Under the pieces are notes generated by a model. The model was not told where the DNA came from. It saw only the letters and a list, made by a program, of their open reading frames with translations, and ran no database searches. 64,000 bases of DNA from Methanoregulaceae archaeon UXB-2016 (lineage in GTDB: Archaea > Halobacteriota > Methanomicrobia > Methanomicrobiales > Methanospirillaceae), in the NCBI GenBank assembly GCA_004332335.1, contig SISS01000002.1, forward strand, positions 16,962-80,961, read 5' to 3'. Shown one piece after another: positions 8,810 through 22,058 of this stretch (positions are counted from its first letter, which is position 1; each line of letters starts with the position of its first letter). A program made the translations under genes and the position numbers.

Positions 8810-9427
8810 ATGGCCATGAAGGATGCGAAGATAAAATACCTTGAGCACGAGCTCGAGGAGAAGGAACGGGCGCTCGACCTGCTCCGCGATGTCGACCGAC
8901 GGGAGGTAGACCGTCCGGCAAGTGGTGGCGACGATGGCCGCGTCAGCACGCTCGAACGCCGGGTTCGCGAGCTCGAGGCGATGGTGAAGGGCCTGACCGA
9001 GGAGTTCCTCGACCTGAAGGCGCTCATGCTCAAGATGGCCAAGACGCTTGAGCAGCAGGAGCCCCCGCCCCCCAGACGGACTCCCCCGGCCCGCATGGCT
9101 GAACCTCCTGCGGCCGCCCCGACGGTCATGATCCGGCCGCGGAACGCAGAGAAACTCTCTCCCTCCGCCACACCCGTATCGGCCCGCACGCCGGCGGTTG
9201 CCGAGTCGGCTCCGGCCGTCTCCCCCGAAGAGATGGACATGATCATGCAGCCGGACGGGACCATTCGGCCCGAGGTGCGTCTGCGGAACGAGTACATCAT
9301 CGCGCCGAACGGATTCCAGAACAAACGGCAGGACCGGAAGTCTCCCGGAGATCACTCCGGGCGGCACGTGGACGCCGTGATCTTCGCGGAGGAGAAGGAA
9401 CTCCCCCGCCCTCCCAAGAAGCGTTAG
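8810..9427 (+). CDS. Coiled-coil protein of unknown function upstream of smc
   Basis: A 205-residue protein I do not recognise. Residues 1-30 ([19 protein letters not shown]) and about 42-85 ([20 protein letters not shown]) have heptad spacing and should form coiled coils. A Pro/Ala-rich linker follows from about residue 88 to 145, then a charged tail ending in PRPPKKR. The ATG at 8810 follows an AGCGGAGGG ribosome binding site. The stop is 12 nt from the smc start, so it is almost certainly the first gene of an smc-scpA operon. A structural or regulatory role with SMC is a reasonable guess, not shown by homology. Confidence 0.75.
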   Translation: MAMKDAKIKYLEHELEEKERALDLLRDVDRREVDRPASGGDDGRVSTLERRVRELEAMVKGLTEEFLDLKALMLKMAKTLEQQEPPPPRRTPPARMAEPPAAAPTVMIRPRNAEKLSPSATPVSARTPAVAESAPAVSPEEMDMIMQPDGTIRPEVRLRNEYIIAPNGFQNKRQDRKSPGDHSGRHVDAVIFAEEKELPRPPKKR

Positions 9428-9439
9428 GGGCCCGCATCT

Positions 9440-12400
9440 TTGTTTATCAGCGAGCTGGAGATCGACAACTTCAAGTCATTCTCAGGGAAGACCCGGATAC
9501 CCTTTTCCCAGGGCTTCACGGTCATCTCCGGCCCGAACGGATCAGGAAAGTCGAACATCATCGACGCGATCCTCTTCGTGCTCGGGCTCTCCTCGTCCCA
9601 TTCGCTGCGGGCGGAGAAACTGACTGACCTGATCAATATCTCGAGCCACCGCTCTACGGCCGAGGTCGCCCTCCGCTTCTCGGACGGCACCCGGATCCGC
9701 CGCCGCATCAAGCGGACCGAGAACGGCTATTACAGCTACTTCTACATGAACGACCGGCTCTCGAAGCAGAGCGAGGTCGCCGACTATCTCGGGAGACTCG
9801 GGGTCCGCCCGCACGGGTACAACGTGGTGATGCAGGGAGACATCACACGGATCATCGAGATGAGCGATCTGGACCGCCGGCGCGTGATCGACGAGATCGC
9901 CGGCGTGGCCGAGTTCGATCTCCGGCGGAACCAGGCCTTCGCCGAGCTCGAGGTGGTCAAGGAACGGATCGAACGGGAGGAACTCCTGCTTCGCGAAGCC
10001 GCGCGCCGGCTCGAGGAGCTCCAGGTCGAGCGGGAGCAGGCCCTGGTCCACCAGCAGCTGACGCAGGAGCTGGCCGGATACGAGGACTGCCGCGCGGCGG
10101 CGGAACTCGCCGAGAAGGAGAAGGAGCGCGCGGTCCTCCTCTCCCTCGTGGCCGAGCACCGCCTCGAGATAGCCCGGCTCGATGAGGATCGCTCCCACGA
10201 GGCCCACGAGCTCTCGTACCTCCAGGGGGACCTGGTCGCCCTGGACGAGGAGATCCACCGGCGGAGCGGGGCCGAGTACCTGAAACTCCTGAGCCAGCTC
10301 GAGGAGGCGAAGGGGGTCATCCGCACGGCCCAGCTCTCGATCGAGACCCACCGGCGCGAGCGGGAGGAGAACCTGCAGGCGGTCAACCGGGCCTACGCGG
10401 ACACCCGCCGCACGGAAGAGAAGATCGCGACGGCACAGGCCCTCGTCCGAAACCTCTCGATCGACCGGACGAACCTGGCGATGGAGCAAGCCTCCGTGCA
10501 GGGCCGCCTCAAAGCGATCGAGGGGCGGCTCTCGGCCGGTCAGGCCGAGACGGCCGGGGCTCAGGCCGAGCTCTTCAGCCGTCTCGCCTCCCTCGAGGAG
10601 CAGACGACCCGCCGCGCCGAGCTTCTCCGCCGGCAGGACCAGCTGATCGAGCAGAGCCGGGCCCGAAGCCGCGAGCGTGAGCGACTCGGGGCAAGGCTCG
10701 CAGAGCTCGAGGCGACGGTGCTCTCGGACGGCGCCGCGCTCGCGGAGACACAGGCCCTGCGTGCCGCCCATGGCGAGGAGCGGCGCCGGACCGAGGCCGC
10801 TCTCTCGGGAGTCGAGCGGAGCCTGATGGAGCAGCGGTCGAGGCTCGACCAGCTCCGCCAGTCCCAGCGGGCGAACGAACAGGCCCTGATGCGGTGCGAG
10901 GCACAGCAGCAGGTCCAGGGCGATGCCGGGGGCCGCGCGCTCGAGGCCGTACTCGGGATGGACGGCGTTCACGGGACCATCTCCTCGCTCGGCCGCGTGC
11001 CGCCCGAGTTCATGGAGGCCCTGAACACCGCGGCCGGCTCCCGGCTCAACAACGTGGTGGTCGACGACGATCGGGTGGCGAGCCAGGCGATCGCCTACCT
11101 CAAGGAGACCCGGTCGGGCCGGCTCACGTTCCTTCCCCTGAACCGGCTCCGCGAGATCCCGCGACCTCCTGTGCAGGGCGACGGGATCATCGATTATGCG
11201 GTCAACCTGATCCGGTTCGACCCCGAGTACGAGCGCGCGTTCGGCCTGGTCTTCGGCGGAACCACCGTCATGGAGACCCTCGCCCAGGCACGCCGGTTGC
11301 TGGGCCAGCACAGGATGGTCACCCTCGAGGGCGAGCTGCTCGAGAAGACCGGGGCGATGACCGGGGGGTACCAGAAGCGGTCCATGCGCGGGTTCGCCGC
11401 CTCGGTCGAGGATGAGGTCCGTCGCCTGCTCGCCGCCCTTGCCGGACAGGAGCAGGAAGGAGCCCTGATCGAGACGAATGTGCGCCGCCTCTCGGGAGAG
11501 TCCGAGACATTGCGCGAAGCGCGTTCGCGGGCCGACCAGGAGGCGGCCCGGTGCGGTGTCCTGGTCGAGGAGTACGAACGGCGCCTGCAGGCCTTCACGG
11601 CCGAACGCGAGGAGATCGCGCGCGCCGAACAGGAGCTGGGCGAGGAGGGGCAGAGCGGCGTGATCGAGCGCGCGGGGATCGAGCAATCCCTCAACGCCCT
11701 TCAGGACGAGATCCTGAAGACGAATCGGCGCGTGGCTGCGATCCGGAAAGACCTCGAAGAGACCGAGATCCCGGCCCTGACCGATCAGCGCGAACGGACG
11801 CGGGCCGAGCTGGAGGAGGTGGAACGACGGCTTCGGAACAAGGAGTCGGATATCGCCGACGCCCAGCGGGAGCGGGTCTACTTTACGAAGCGGATCGAGG
11901 AGCTCGGGGAGGAGCGGACGCGCCTCGAGGCCAAGAACCGGCACCTCGAGGGGGAGACAACCCAGCTCGAGGCACAGATCGTCGCGTCGCAGGAAGAGAT
12001 CCGGACTCTTGAGGCGCGACAGCAGACCTTCTCGGCCGAACTCGAGGATCTCAGGCGCCGCCGGGTGGCTATGCAGGAGGGCATCCAGCGGCTCGAACGG
12101 GCCCTGCTCGAGCTCGAAACCCGGCTGGAACGGATCCGGTTCCAGATCGAGGTCTGCATCGGGCGCGAGCAGAGCCTGGTTGCGGAGTGCGCCGTCCTGA
12201 GGGAGCGGGCGGGCGACAGGACAACCACCCTCTCCCTCGCCGAGATCAACGAGGGGATCGCGACGACCGAGCTCGCCCTCCGCCGCCTCGGAGCGGTCAA
12301 CATGCTTGCGGTCGAGGAGTACGACCGCGTGGCCGAACGAGTCGCCGGAAGGGCCGAGATGGTTGAGGTCCTGTCACGCGAGCGGGGGATCCTGCTCGAG

Positions 12401-12880
12401 CGGATCGCCCATTTCGAGGCCCAGAAACTCGAGGCCTTTCTCCAGGCCTACACCGCGATCAACGAGAACTTTTCTCGGATCTTCGCGACGCTGACGAGCG
12501 GCAACGGCCGGCTCGTGCTCGACTCCGAGACGGACCCGTTCGAGGGTGGACTGACCTTCGCCGTACAGCCGCGCGACAAGGCGGTCCATCTCCTCAACTC
12601 CCTCTCGGGGGGCGAGAAGTCGCTGACCACCCTTGCGTTCATCTTCTCGATCCAGCAGTATATGCCGGCCCCGTTCTACGCCTTCGACGAGGTCGATATG
12701 TCGCTCGACGGTTCGAACGTCGAGCGGATCGCCTCGATGGTCCGGACGATCGCGTCCGAGTCCCAGTTTGTCATCGTCTCTCTCAGGAAGCCGATGATCG
12801 ACTCGGCCGACCGGGTCGTGGGTGTGACGGTCCGGCCTGACAAATCCACACTGGTAACGGGCGTGCGTACAGGTGATTGA
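9440..12880 (+). CDS. smc: Chromosome segregation ATPase SMC
   Basis: A 1146-residue SMC protein of full length. The N-terminal ATPase head has Walker A GPNGSGKSNIIDA near residue 32. Two long coiled-coil arms (about 165-495 and 660-985) flank a hinge around residues 505-650, with GVHGTISSLGR and LNNVVVDDDR. The C-terminal head holds the ABC signature LNSLSGGEKSLTTLAF and Walker B FYAFDEVDMSLDG. It entraps DNA and organises the chromosome with kleisin ScpA, which overlaps its stop codon. The start is a TTG at 9440, preceded by AGGGG; no ATG fits the conserved FISELEIDNFKSF start. Confidence 0.96.
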   Translation: MFISELEIDNFKSFSGKTRIPFSQGFTVISGPNGSGKSNIIDAILFVLGLSSSHSLRAEKLTDLINISSHRSTAEVALRFSDGTRIRRRIKRTENGYYSYFYMNDRLSKQSEVADYLGRLGVRPHGYNVVMQGDITRIIEMSDLDRRRVIDEIAGVAEFDLRRNQAFAELEVVKERIEREELLLREAARRLEELQVEREQALVHQQLTQELAGYEDCRAAAELAEKEKERAVLLSLVAEHRLEIARLDEDRSHEAHELSYLQGDLVALDEEIHRRSGAEYLKLLSQLEEAKGVIRTAQLSIETHRREREENLQAVNRAYADTRRTEEKIATAQALVRNLSIDRTNLAMEQASVQGRLKAIEGRLSAGQAETAGAQAELFSRLASLEEQTTRRAELLRRQDQLIEQSRARSRERERLGARLAELEATVLSDGAALAETQALRAAHGEERRRTEAALSGVERSLMEQRSRLDQLRQSQRANEQALMRCEAQQQVQGDAGGRALEAVLGMDGVHGTISSLGRVPPEFMEALNTAAGSRLNNVVVDDDRVASQAIAYLKETRSGRLTFLPLNRLREIPRPPVQGDGIIDYAVNLIRFDPEYERAFGLVFGGTTVMETLAQARRLLGQHRMVTLEGELLEKTGAMTGGYQKRSMRGFAASVEDEVRRLLAALAGQEQEGALIETNVRRLSGESETLREARSRADQEAARCGVLVEEYERRLQAFTAEREEIARAEQELGEEGQSGVIERAGIEQSLNALQDEILKTNRRVAAIRKDLEETEIPALTDQRERTRAELEEVERRLRNKESDIADAQRERVYFTKRIEELGEERTRLEAKNRHLEGETTQLEAQIVASQEEIRTLEARQQTFSAELEDLRRRRVAMQEGIQRLERALLELETRLERIRFQIEVCIGREQSLVAECAVLRERAGDRTTTLSLAEINEGIATTELALRRLGAVNMLAVEEYDRVAERVAGRAEMVEVLSRERGILLERIAHFEAQKLEAFLQAYTAINENFSRIFATLTSGNGRLVLDSETDPFEGGLTFAVQPRDKAVHLLNSLSGGEKSLTTLAFIFSIQQYMPAPFYAFDEVDMSLDGSNVERIASMVRTIASESQFVIVSLRKPMIDSADRVVGVTVRPDKSTLVTGVRTGD

Positions 12881-13580
12881 GGAACCGGTTGCGATCCTGG
12901 TCGGCATGGCCGAGCGGGGAGAGATCGATCCGTGGCGGATCGATATCGTCGAGGTGACCGATCGTTTCCTCTCGGAGCTCGAACGGCAGAAGACTCTCGA
13001 CCTCCGTATCTCGGGCCGTACCCTCTTCTTTGCCTCCCTTCTGCTCCGGATGAAGTCCGAATACCTGCTCGATCCGCTCGAGGACGAAGAGGAGGCGGAG
13101 TTCGATCTGGGGGACGAGGAGTCCGGCGACTGGGATGCCACTGACGAGCCCGTCATGGGCGAGCCGATAGCGCGGCTCGAGGCCGAGATCCATCGCCGGC
13201 TCGAACGGAAACGACTTCGAAAACGGCCCGAGACGCTCTTCGACCTGATCACGGTGCTCCGGTACATGGAGCGGGACGAGCAGCGTCGCCGCCGCTGCGT
13301 CCGTGCTCCGCCGATCTCGATCGATCCGGCCGAGGTGATCGGGATCGCCCACGAGGAGGGCTATCGGGATGCGGCCCGTCAGGTCCTCGGGTGGTGCATG
13401 GCCGGCTTTGCCGCCGGGGTGCGGGTCACGCTCTCGTCGTTAGCGCTGATCAGCGGATGGGCCATCATCGACCTGTACATTCCGCTTCTCTTTCTCATGC
13501 TCGACGGAACCGTGGATCTCGTGCAGGAGGAGTTCTTCGGTGAGATCGAGGTTCATCCCGCACTCCGTAACGCGGGATAA
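12873..13580 (+). CDS. scpA: Segregation and condensation protein A (kleisin)
   Basis: A 235-residue ScpA-type kleisin. The N-terminal segment EIDPWRIDIVEVTDRFLSEL and GRTLFFASLLLRMKSEYLL match the SMC neck-binding helices; an acidic linker (about 70-95) follows; and the C-terminal winged-helix region contains ETLFDLITVL. It bridges the SMC heads. The GTG start lies inside the 3' end of smc (8-nt overlap), so the two are translationally coupled. No scpB gene follows, as is usual in this group. Confidence 0.88.
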   Translation: MIEEPVAILVGMAERGEIDPWRIDIVEVTDRFLSELERQKTLDLRISGRTLFFASLLLRMKSEYLLDPLEDEEEAEFDLGDEESGDWDATDEPVMGEPIARLEAEIHRRLERKRLRKRPETLFDLITVLRYMERDEQRRRRCVRAPPISIDPAEVIGIAHEEGYRDAARQVLGWCMAGFAAGVRVTLSSLALISGWAIIDLYIPLLFLMLDGTVDLVQEEFFGEIEVHPALRNAG

Positions 13581-13816
13581 GCGGTATCCCGTGCTTCAGA
13601 TAATACTATTTAAGATCTCTTTTTTCTCCGAACGTTATCTCGAGATGCAAAATTAAAAAAATTGATACCCTGGAAGAATAAAATTAGCAATGCTCTCGAT
13701 CGATAACGGAGAAGATTCCGGTACTGAGACAATCGGTGCCCGGAACAGAACTCATATCTGTCACTTCTCTGGGGTCGATTCAGCCTCTTCCGGTGGGAAT
13801 CCGGGTGAATACGATC
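13581..13816. promoter_or_regulatory. Intergenic region between scpA and the chemoreceptor gene
   Basis: The region is AT-rich compared with its surroundings. A CTATTTAAGA TATA-like box lies near 13607-13616 and is followed by a TCTTTTTTCTCC tract that could end the scpA transcript. A second AT-rich stretch near 13650-13690 could also drive the downstream receptor gene. No convincing coding sequence was seen here. Confidence 0.4.
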
Positions 13817-16108
13817 ATGATAGCAAAAAACGAGATCGAATCGATCATGCAGCGGGTCATGGCTGGCGACATCACGGCTCGTTTCGATGAGAAGTCGGTG
13901 GAGAAGGACGAGCTGCCCCTCATCGCGATGCTGAACTCGGTCCTGGATCAGAAGGATCGCGAGATCGAGAAGTTGGAAGCCGATCTGAAGGCACGGAAGG
14001 TGGCCTCGGACAACTACAAGAGGTCGCTCCTGGAGAATCCGATCCCGATGCTGTTCCTGAACCACGTGCTCGCGATCAAGAGTGCGAATCAGGCCTTCCT
14101 TGACCTCTCGGGGTACGCGAAGGAGCAGATCGAGCGGATGAACTTCAACGATCTCAGGGTCCTTCGAGTGGAGGGCGAGTCGGCCCAGGAGTGTTTCCAG
14201 ACGAAGAGAAGGGTCGAGGGGGAGGTCGAGATCCAGTTCCCGAGCGGGACAAAGATCCTCAGGCGGTTCACGCTTCCGTTCGTCAACCAGCAGGGGGATG
14301 TCGACAATCTTCTGATGGTCTACGTGGACGAGACCGAGCAGCGGCGGCGTGAGGTCGAGGCGTCCGTGCTGATGAAGCGGGCAGGGAACTTCATCCGATA
14401 CAACCCCCTCGCGATCGCGGTGCTGGCGAAGGACAAGTCCCGCCTCGACCTGAACGATGAGTATCAGAAGGTCTGGCGCGGGAACTACGACGAACTGATG
14501 CGGAAGAAGCTCTACGACTTCGACATCACCATCACGGGCGGCGACGACTTCTACGCCTCGTTTGCAGAGAAGCGGATGGCTCGGACCGACATGGAGGTGA
14601 GCTGGGGGGCCGGTGAACGGTCGTACCTGACGCTCTTCCAGGTGCCGGTCTTTGACGCTCAGGGCGAGATCGACGTCAATTACTACATCTATATGGACCT
14701 GACGCCCGAGAAGGTCCTCGCCGGGTATCGGGGGGCCTACATCGACACCCTCTCGGCAAACCTGGCTCTGCTTGCACGCGGCGAGCTCGGATTCGACCTT
14801 GCGATCGCCGCCGCGAACCGGCACACGGGGGAGACTCGAAGTGTGTTTGAAGGCATCAACGCGAACCTCGAGAGCGTTCAGGGGGCGATCAGCGGACTGG
14901 TGGCCGATGCGGGACTCCTCGCAACCGGGGCGATGAAGGGGGACCTCGGGCAGCGAGCCGATCTCTCAAAGCACCAGGGTGTCTACCGCGAGGTGATCGA
15001 GGGGTTGAACGGCGTGATGGAGGGGATAGAGCATCCTATCGCCGAGACGGTCCGGATCGCCAACAGCTTTGTCCGGGCCGACTTCTCCGCACAGTGGGAT
15101 GTCCGGCTCAGTGTGGACGGAGAGTTCGAGACCTTGAAGTCGGCGCTCAACGAGGTCAGCCAGTCCATCTCGAGGACCGTGGGCGACATCACACATAAGA
15201 TGGAGGAACTGACCGCCTCAGCTCAGGAGACGAACGCCAGTCTCGAGGAGGTCTCCGGGGGGTCACAGGCCGTGGCGCGAGCGGTCAACCATGTCTCTAC
15301 GAACTCAGAGCAGGTCAGCATGAGTATTTCGCAGGTGCTCAGGGCGATGGAGGACATGTCGGCCGCTGTCGAGGAGGTGACGTCGTCCATGGAGTCGGTC
15401 TCCCATCTCGCGCGCGAGACGAACGAGCTCTCGAAGCGTGGCACCGATCTGGCTGGTAAGGCGGATCGGAGCATGGGCGAGATCGAGACCTCGTCGTCGA
15501 AGGTCCAGCAGATGGTCAACGAGATCGGCGGGCAGATGAACGAGATCGGCAAGATCGTCGGGCTGATCCGCGACCTGGCAAACCAGACAAACCTGCTCGC
15601 CCTGAATGCCGCGATCGAGGCGGCGCGCGCCGGCGATGCCGGGCGCGGGTTCGCGGTCGTCGCGGCCGAGGTCAAATCGCTTGCGCAGGAGTCCCGGAAC
15701 TCGGCAGAGAGCATCGAGGAGATGATCGGGGCCCTGCGGGAGAGGACGCGGCAGGCCTCGAGCGCAATCGACGACTCGGGCCGAACGGTCGGCGTAGGGA
15801 TCGAGGTGATCGGTGAGACCCTTGCCGCATTCACGCAGATTGCGGAGTCCATCGGCAAGATTGCACGCTCCACCGAGGAGGTGGCCAGCGCGTCCCAGGA
15901 GCAGGCGGCAACGGTCGAGGAGATCAGCGCCTCGATTCATGAGGTGACGCGCCTGGTGGAAGAGACGGCCAAGGAGGCCGGAGATGCCGCGGCCACGACC
16001 GAGGAGAGCTCTGTGGCGATCGACGAGATTGCGAAGATGGTGGAGCAGGTCAGCGTGATTGCCATGGAGTCGCTGGAGGCAAACCGCCGTTTCGTGATCG
16101 CCAGGTAG
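13817..16108 (+). CDS. Soluble methyl-accepting chemotaxis protein with HAMP-like and two PAS domains
   Basis: About 763 residues with no membrane segment. Order: a HAMP-like helical segment (about 1-60), PAS 1 (about 65-180, with [14 protein letters not shown] and [11 protein letters not shown] at its end), PAS 2 (about 195-320, [17 protein letters not shown]), HAMP-like helices, and a long signalling coiled coil. The hairpin tip has the CheA/CheW-binding sequence [20 protein letters not shown] with [15 protein letters not shown]. It should sense an intracellular signal such as redox state or a small ligand through the PAS domains. The start at 13817 (MIAKNEIES) is one of several options; a GTG at 13805 is also possible. 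A U-rich tract at 16138-16158 may be its terminator. Confidence 0.88.
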   Translation: MIAKNEIESIMQRVMAGDITARFDEKSVEKDELPLIAMLNSVLDQKDREIEKLEADLKARKVASDNYKRSLLENPIPMLFLNHVLAIKSANQAFLDLSGYAKEQIERMNFNDLRVLRVEGESAQECFQTKRRVEGEVEIQFPSGTKILRRFTLPFVNQQGDVDNLLMVYVDETEQRRREVEASVLMKRAGNFIRYNPLAIAVLAKDKSRLDLNDEYQKVWRGNYDELMRKKLYDFDITITGGDDFYASFAEKRMARTDMEVSWGAGERSYLTLFQVPVFDAQGEIDVNYYIYMDLTPEKVLAGYRGAYIDTLSANLALLARGELGFDLAIAAANRHTGETRSVFEGINANLESVQGAISGLVADAGLLATGAMKGDLGQRADLSKHQGVYREVIEGLNGVMEGIEHPIAETVRIANSFVRADFSAQWDVRLSVDGEFETLKSALNEVSQSISRTVGDITHKMEELTASAQETNASLEEVSGGSQAVARAVNHVSTNSEQVSMSISQVLRAMEDMSAAVEEVTSSMESVSHLARETNELSKRGTDLAGKADRSMGEIETSSSKVQQMVNEIGGQMNEIGKIVGLIRDLANQTNLLALNAAIEAARAGDAGRGFAVVAAEVKSLAQESRNSAESIEEMIGALRERTRQASSAIDDSGRTVGVGIEVIGETLAAFTQIAESIGKIARSTEEVASASQEQAATVEEISASIHEVTRLVEETAKEAGDAAATTEESSVAIDEIAKMVEQVSVIAMESLEANRRFVIAR

Positions 16109-16280
16109 GCAGTTCTCGATACATAGGTACCGGGTTACCCTCCTCTTTCTCTCTTTTCGATTCTGCTGCGATACTCTGCTGGCAGCCCTCGCAGTGCCAG
16201 TTTCCCGCAGAGGATAATCTGCGCGCTAGGCCCGAAGAGCCTGAACCGGTAGAGTCTCTGCTCGGATCGATGGCATTTGC

Positions 16281-16345
16281 AACAACGTTTATATGTTTGA
16301 TCGGCCAATGGGTATATCCGCATCCGCTGAGATGCGGATGAGCAG
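16281..16345 (+). promoter_or_regulatory. rRNA promoter unit P1
   Basis: TATA box TTTATATG at 16288-16295 preceded by AACAACG. About 25 nt downstream, CATCCGC (16321-16327) pairs with GCGGATG (16334-16340) to form a hairpin where the transcript would begin. The sequence differs from P2-P4 but the arrangement of box and initial hairpin is the same. Confidence 0.6.
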
Positions 16346-16394
16346 TGTTCATGGGTTCTGTGCGGCCAATGGCCGTAATAGGCGGAAATCCCGG

Positions 16395-16470
16395 AACAAT
16401 GTTTATATGTCAGGGCGACATACATTATTACCTCGCACCACGGTGCGAGTGATGATGCGTGCATCGTCAG
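16395..16470 (+). promoter_or_regulatory. rRNA promoter unit P2
   Basis: GGAACAATG then TTTATATG at 16402-16409, followed by GACATACATTATTACC and an inverted repeat CTCGCACC/GGTGCGAG at 16432-16449. A near-palindrome GATGCGTGCATC sits at 16454-16465. This whole block recurs in P3 and largely in P4. Confidence 0.7.
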
Positions 16471-16562
16471 ATGGGCAGGCATCCTAACGGGATGCTTGCG
16501 ACGCAGAGGTCTTTGCAACGCCCTCGCCCGGTGCCCTTGTGGCATCGGTTCAACGGGGCTTG

Positions 16563-16640
16563 CAGGAACCTTTATGTGTTCGGGCGGCATACATTATTAC
16601 CTCGCACCATGGGTGCGAGTGATGATGCATGCATCGTCGG
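16563..16640 (+). promoter_or_regulatory. rRNA promoter unit P3
   Basis: GGAACC then TTTATGTG at 16571-16578, CATACATTATTACC, inverted repeat CTCGCACC-ATG-GGTGCGAG at 16601-16619, then the perfect palindrome GATGCATGCATC at 16624-16635. The unit lies 169 nt from P2 measured between TATA boxes. Confidence 0.7.
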
Positions 16641-16743
16641 ATGGTCAGATGTTCTCACAGAACTTCTGCGACACAAGGTGTTTCTGCAAGATCGCGGCCA
16701 TAGGCCCCATGATGGGGCCTTGGCCCCCCCAATGGGGGGCTTG

Positions 16744-16822
16744 CAGGAACCTTTATATGTCCGACCGACATACATTATTACCTCGCACCATGGGTGCGAG
16801 AGTTGACGATTACTGTCGTCGG
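16744..16822 (+). promoter_or_regulatory. rRNA promoter unit P4
   Basis: GGAACC then TTTATATG at 16752-16759, GACATACATTATTACC, inverted repeat CTCGCACC-ATG-GGTGCGAG at 16782-16800, then a different small hairpin GACGA/TCGTC at 16805-16820. Just upstream are two strong GC hairpins: AGGCCCC/GGGGCCT at 16702-16720 and GCCCCCC/GGGGGGC at 16723-16740. Confidence 0.7.
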
Positions 16823-16857
16823 CTCTGATGGGCGCACCTTCGAAAGGATGTGCGCGA

Positions 16858-16920
16858 CAAAAAGGTTTAAGTGCTCTAACGTGCAACATAATCATCTCGC
16901 ACTGCAATGCAATGCGATCG
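16858..16920 (+). promoter_or_regulatory. rRNA promoter unit P5 (diverged)
   Basis: AAAAAGG then TTTAAGTG near 16866-16873, followed about 25 nt later by CATAATCATCTCGCAC, a diverged version of the conserved initiation block, and a TCGCA/TGCGA inverted repeat. The TATA box is weaker than in P1-P4. Confidence 0.5.
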
Positions 16921-16965
16921 TTATGCGCACCTGTCACGCGAATTCAATTCGCAAGACGGAGCATG

Positions 16966-17010
16966 ATGAAAACCTTAATATGGTGGTAACACCTACATTA
17001 TTTCCCTCTG
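16966..17010 (+). promoter_or_regulatory. rRNA promoter unit P6, nearest to 16S
   Basis: AAAACC then TTAATATG at 16975-16982, followed by CTACATTATTTCCCTC, which keeps the ACATTATT core of the upstream units. An inverted repeat GCGAATT-C-AATTCGC lies upstream at about 16938-16952. The 5' strand of the 16S processing stem begins about 50 nt further on. Confidence 0.6.
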
Positions 17011-17056
17011 TGATGGAGAATCGACGCGACCGGCGAGTCCGGAGTTGATTCTGACA

Positions 17057-17093
17057 TTGGTACTGGCAATGCGGAAATCTGCAAATCAACTGC
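17057..17093 (+). other. 5' half of the 16S precursor processing stem
   Basis: TTGGTACTGGCAA at 17057-17069 and AAATCAACTGC at 17083-17093 are exact complements of TTGCCAGTACCAA (18626-18638) and GCAGTTGATTT (18602-18612) beyond the 16S 3' end. Together they form the long helix that carries the archaeal bulge-helix-bulge cut sites. Confidence 0.8.
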
Positions 17094-17122
17094 CAACTTC
17101 CTATTAAGTGTGCTTAGACTTG

Positions 17123-18589
<1,467 letters not shown>

Positions 18590-18647
18590 AACATCGAAGC
18601 AGCAGTTGATTTGTAGACCGTAAAGTTGCCAGTACCAATAGAGCAGA

Positions 18648-18720
18648 GGGCTCATAGCTCAGTTGGAAGAGCGCCGCCTTTGCGAGGCGGAGGCCATGGG
18701 TTCAACTCCCATTGAGTCCA
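18648..18720 (+). tRNA. tRNA-Ala (anticodon TGC)
   Basis: Complete cloverleaf in the 16S-23S spacer: acceptor GGGCTCA with TGAGTCC (one G-U pair), anticodon loop TTTGCGA flanked by CGCC/GGCG, T arm GGGTTCAACTCCC, discriminator A. A tRNA-Ala(TGC) here is the usual euryarchaeal arrangement. Confidence 0.97.
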
Positions 18721-18833
18721 CTCCCGCAGGAGTTTCTCCTGTGGGACGCACCATCTGGTGCGTTCAATGCACCTGGGAATGCGAATTGCCAGGGAAGGGC
18801 GGAAGGTCAACGACCTGACGACGCCGTGTACAG

Positions 18834-18866
18834 GGTTAGCACTCTGGACGTTAAATGGGTTCAACA
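18834..18866 (+). other. 5' half of the 23S precursor processing stem
   Basis: GGTTAGCACTCTGGA at 18834-18848 and GGGTTCAACA at 18857-18866 are exact complements of TCCAGAGTGCTAACC (21805-21819) and TGTTGAACCC (21787-21796) beyond 23S, defining the long precursor helix. Confidence 0.8.
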
Positions 18867-18867
18867 A

Positions 18868-21782
<2,915 letters not shown>

Positions 21783-21859
21783 TTACTGTTGAACCCAGAC
21801 GAAATCCAGAGTGCTAACCTTTATGCCTGTATAGGTTAATCTATACTGGCACACGGCCT

Positions 21860-21931
21860 GCCAAGGTGGCGGAGCGGCCACGCGGCTGACTGCAGATCAG
21901 CTACACTCCGGTTCAAGTCCGGACCTTGGCT
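21860..21931 (+). tRNA. tRNA-Cys (anticodon GCA) between 23S and 5S
   Basis: Acceptor GCCAAGG pairs with CCTTGGC, anticodon loop CTGCAGA, T arm CGGTTCAAGTCCG, discriminator T. It sits only 4 nt before the predicted 5S start, so cutting the tRNA 3' end would almost produce the 5S 5' end. Confidence 0.95.
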
Positions 21932-21935
21932 TGGG

Positions 21936-22058
21936 TAATAGCGGCCATAGCAATCGGGAAACACCTGGACTCATTCCGAACCCAGAAGTTAAGCCGGTTA
22001 ACGTATCATACGGTACTGAGGTACGCGAGTCCTCGGGAACTATGGTGCGCTGCTATTA
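21936..22058 (+). rRNA. 5S ribosomal RNA
   Basis: TAATAGC at the 5' end pairs with GCTATTA at the 3' end. Internal 5S landmarks include CCATAGCAATCGGGAAACACC, CCGAACCCAGAAGTTAAGCC and CGGTACTGAGGTACGCGAG. At about 123 nt it is the normal length. It closes the rRNA operon. Confidence 0.95.

Noticed and set aside
9542..11944. An 800-codon minus-strand frame inside smc
   Set aside because: Mirror of the SMC coding frame in GC-rich sequence; no independent start signals or motifs.
16395..16820. CRISPR-like repeats
   Set aside because: The repeated blocks are spaced 169-181 nt apart and centre on TATA boxes; there are no uniform short spacers and no cas genes.
16050..16937. Several short frames in the rRNA leader
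   Set aside because: They lie over repeated promoter units and contain the repeats as sequence such as HTLLPRT; no ribosome binding sites or conserved composition.
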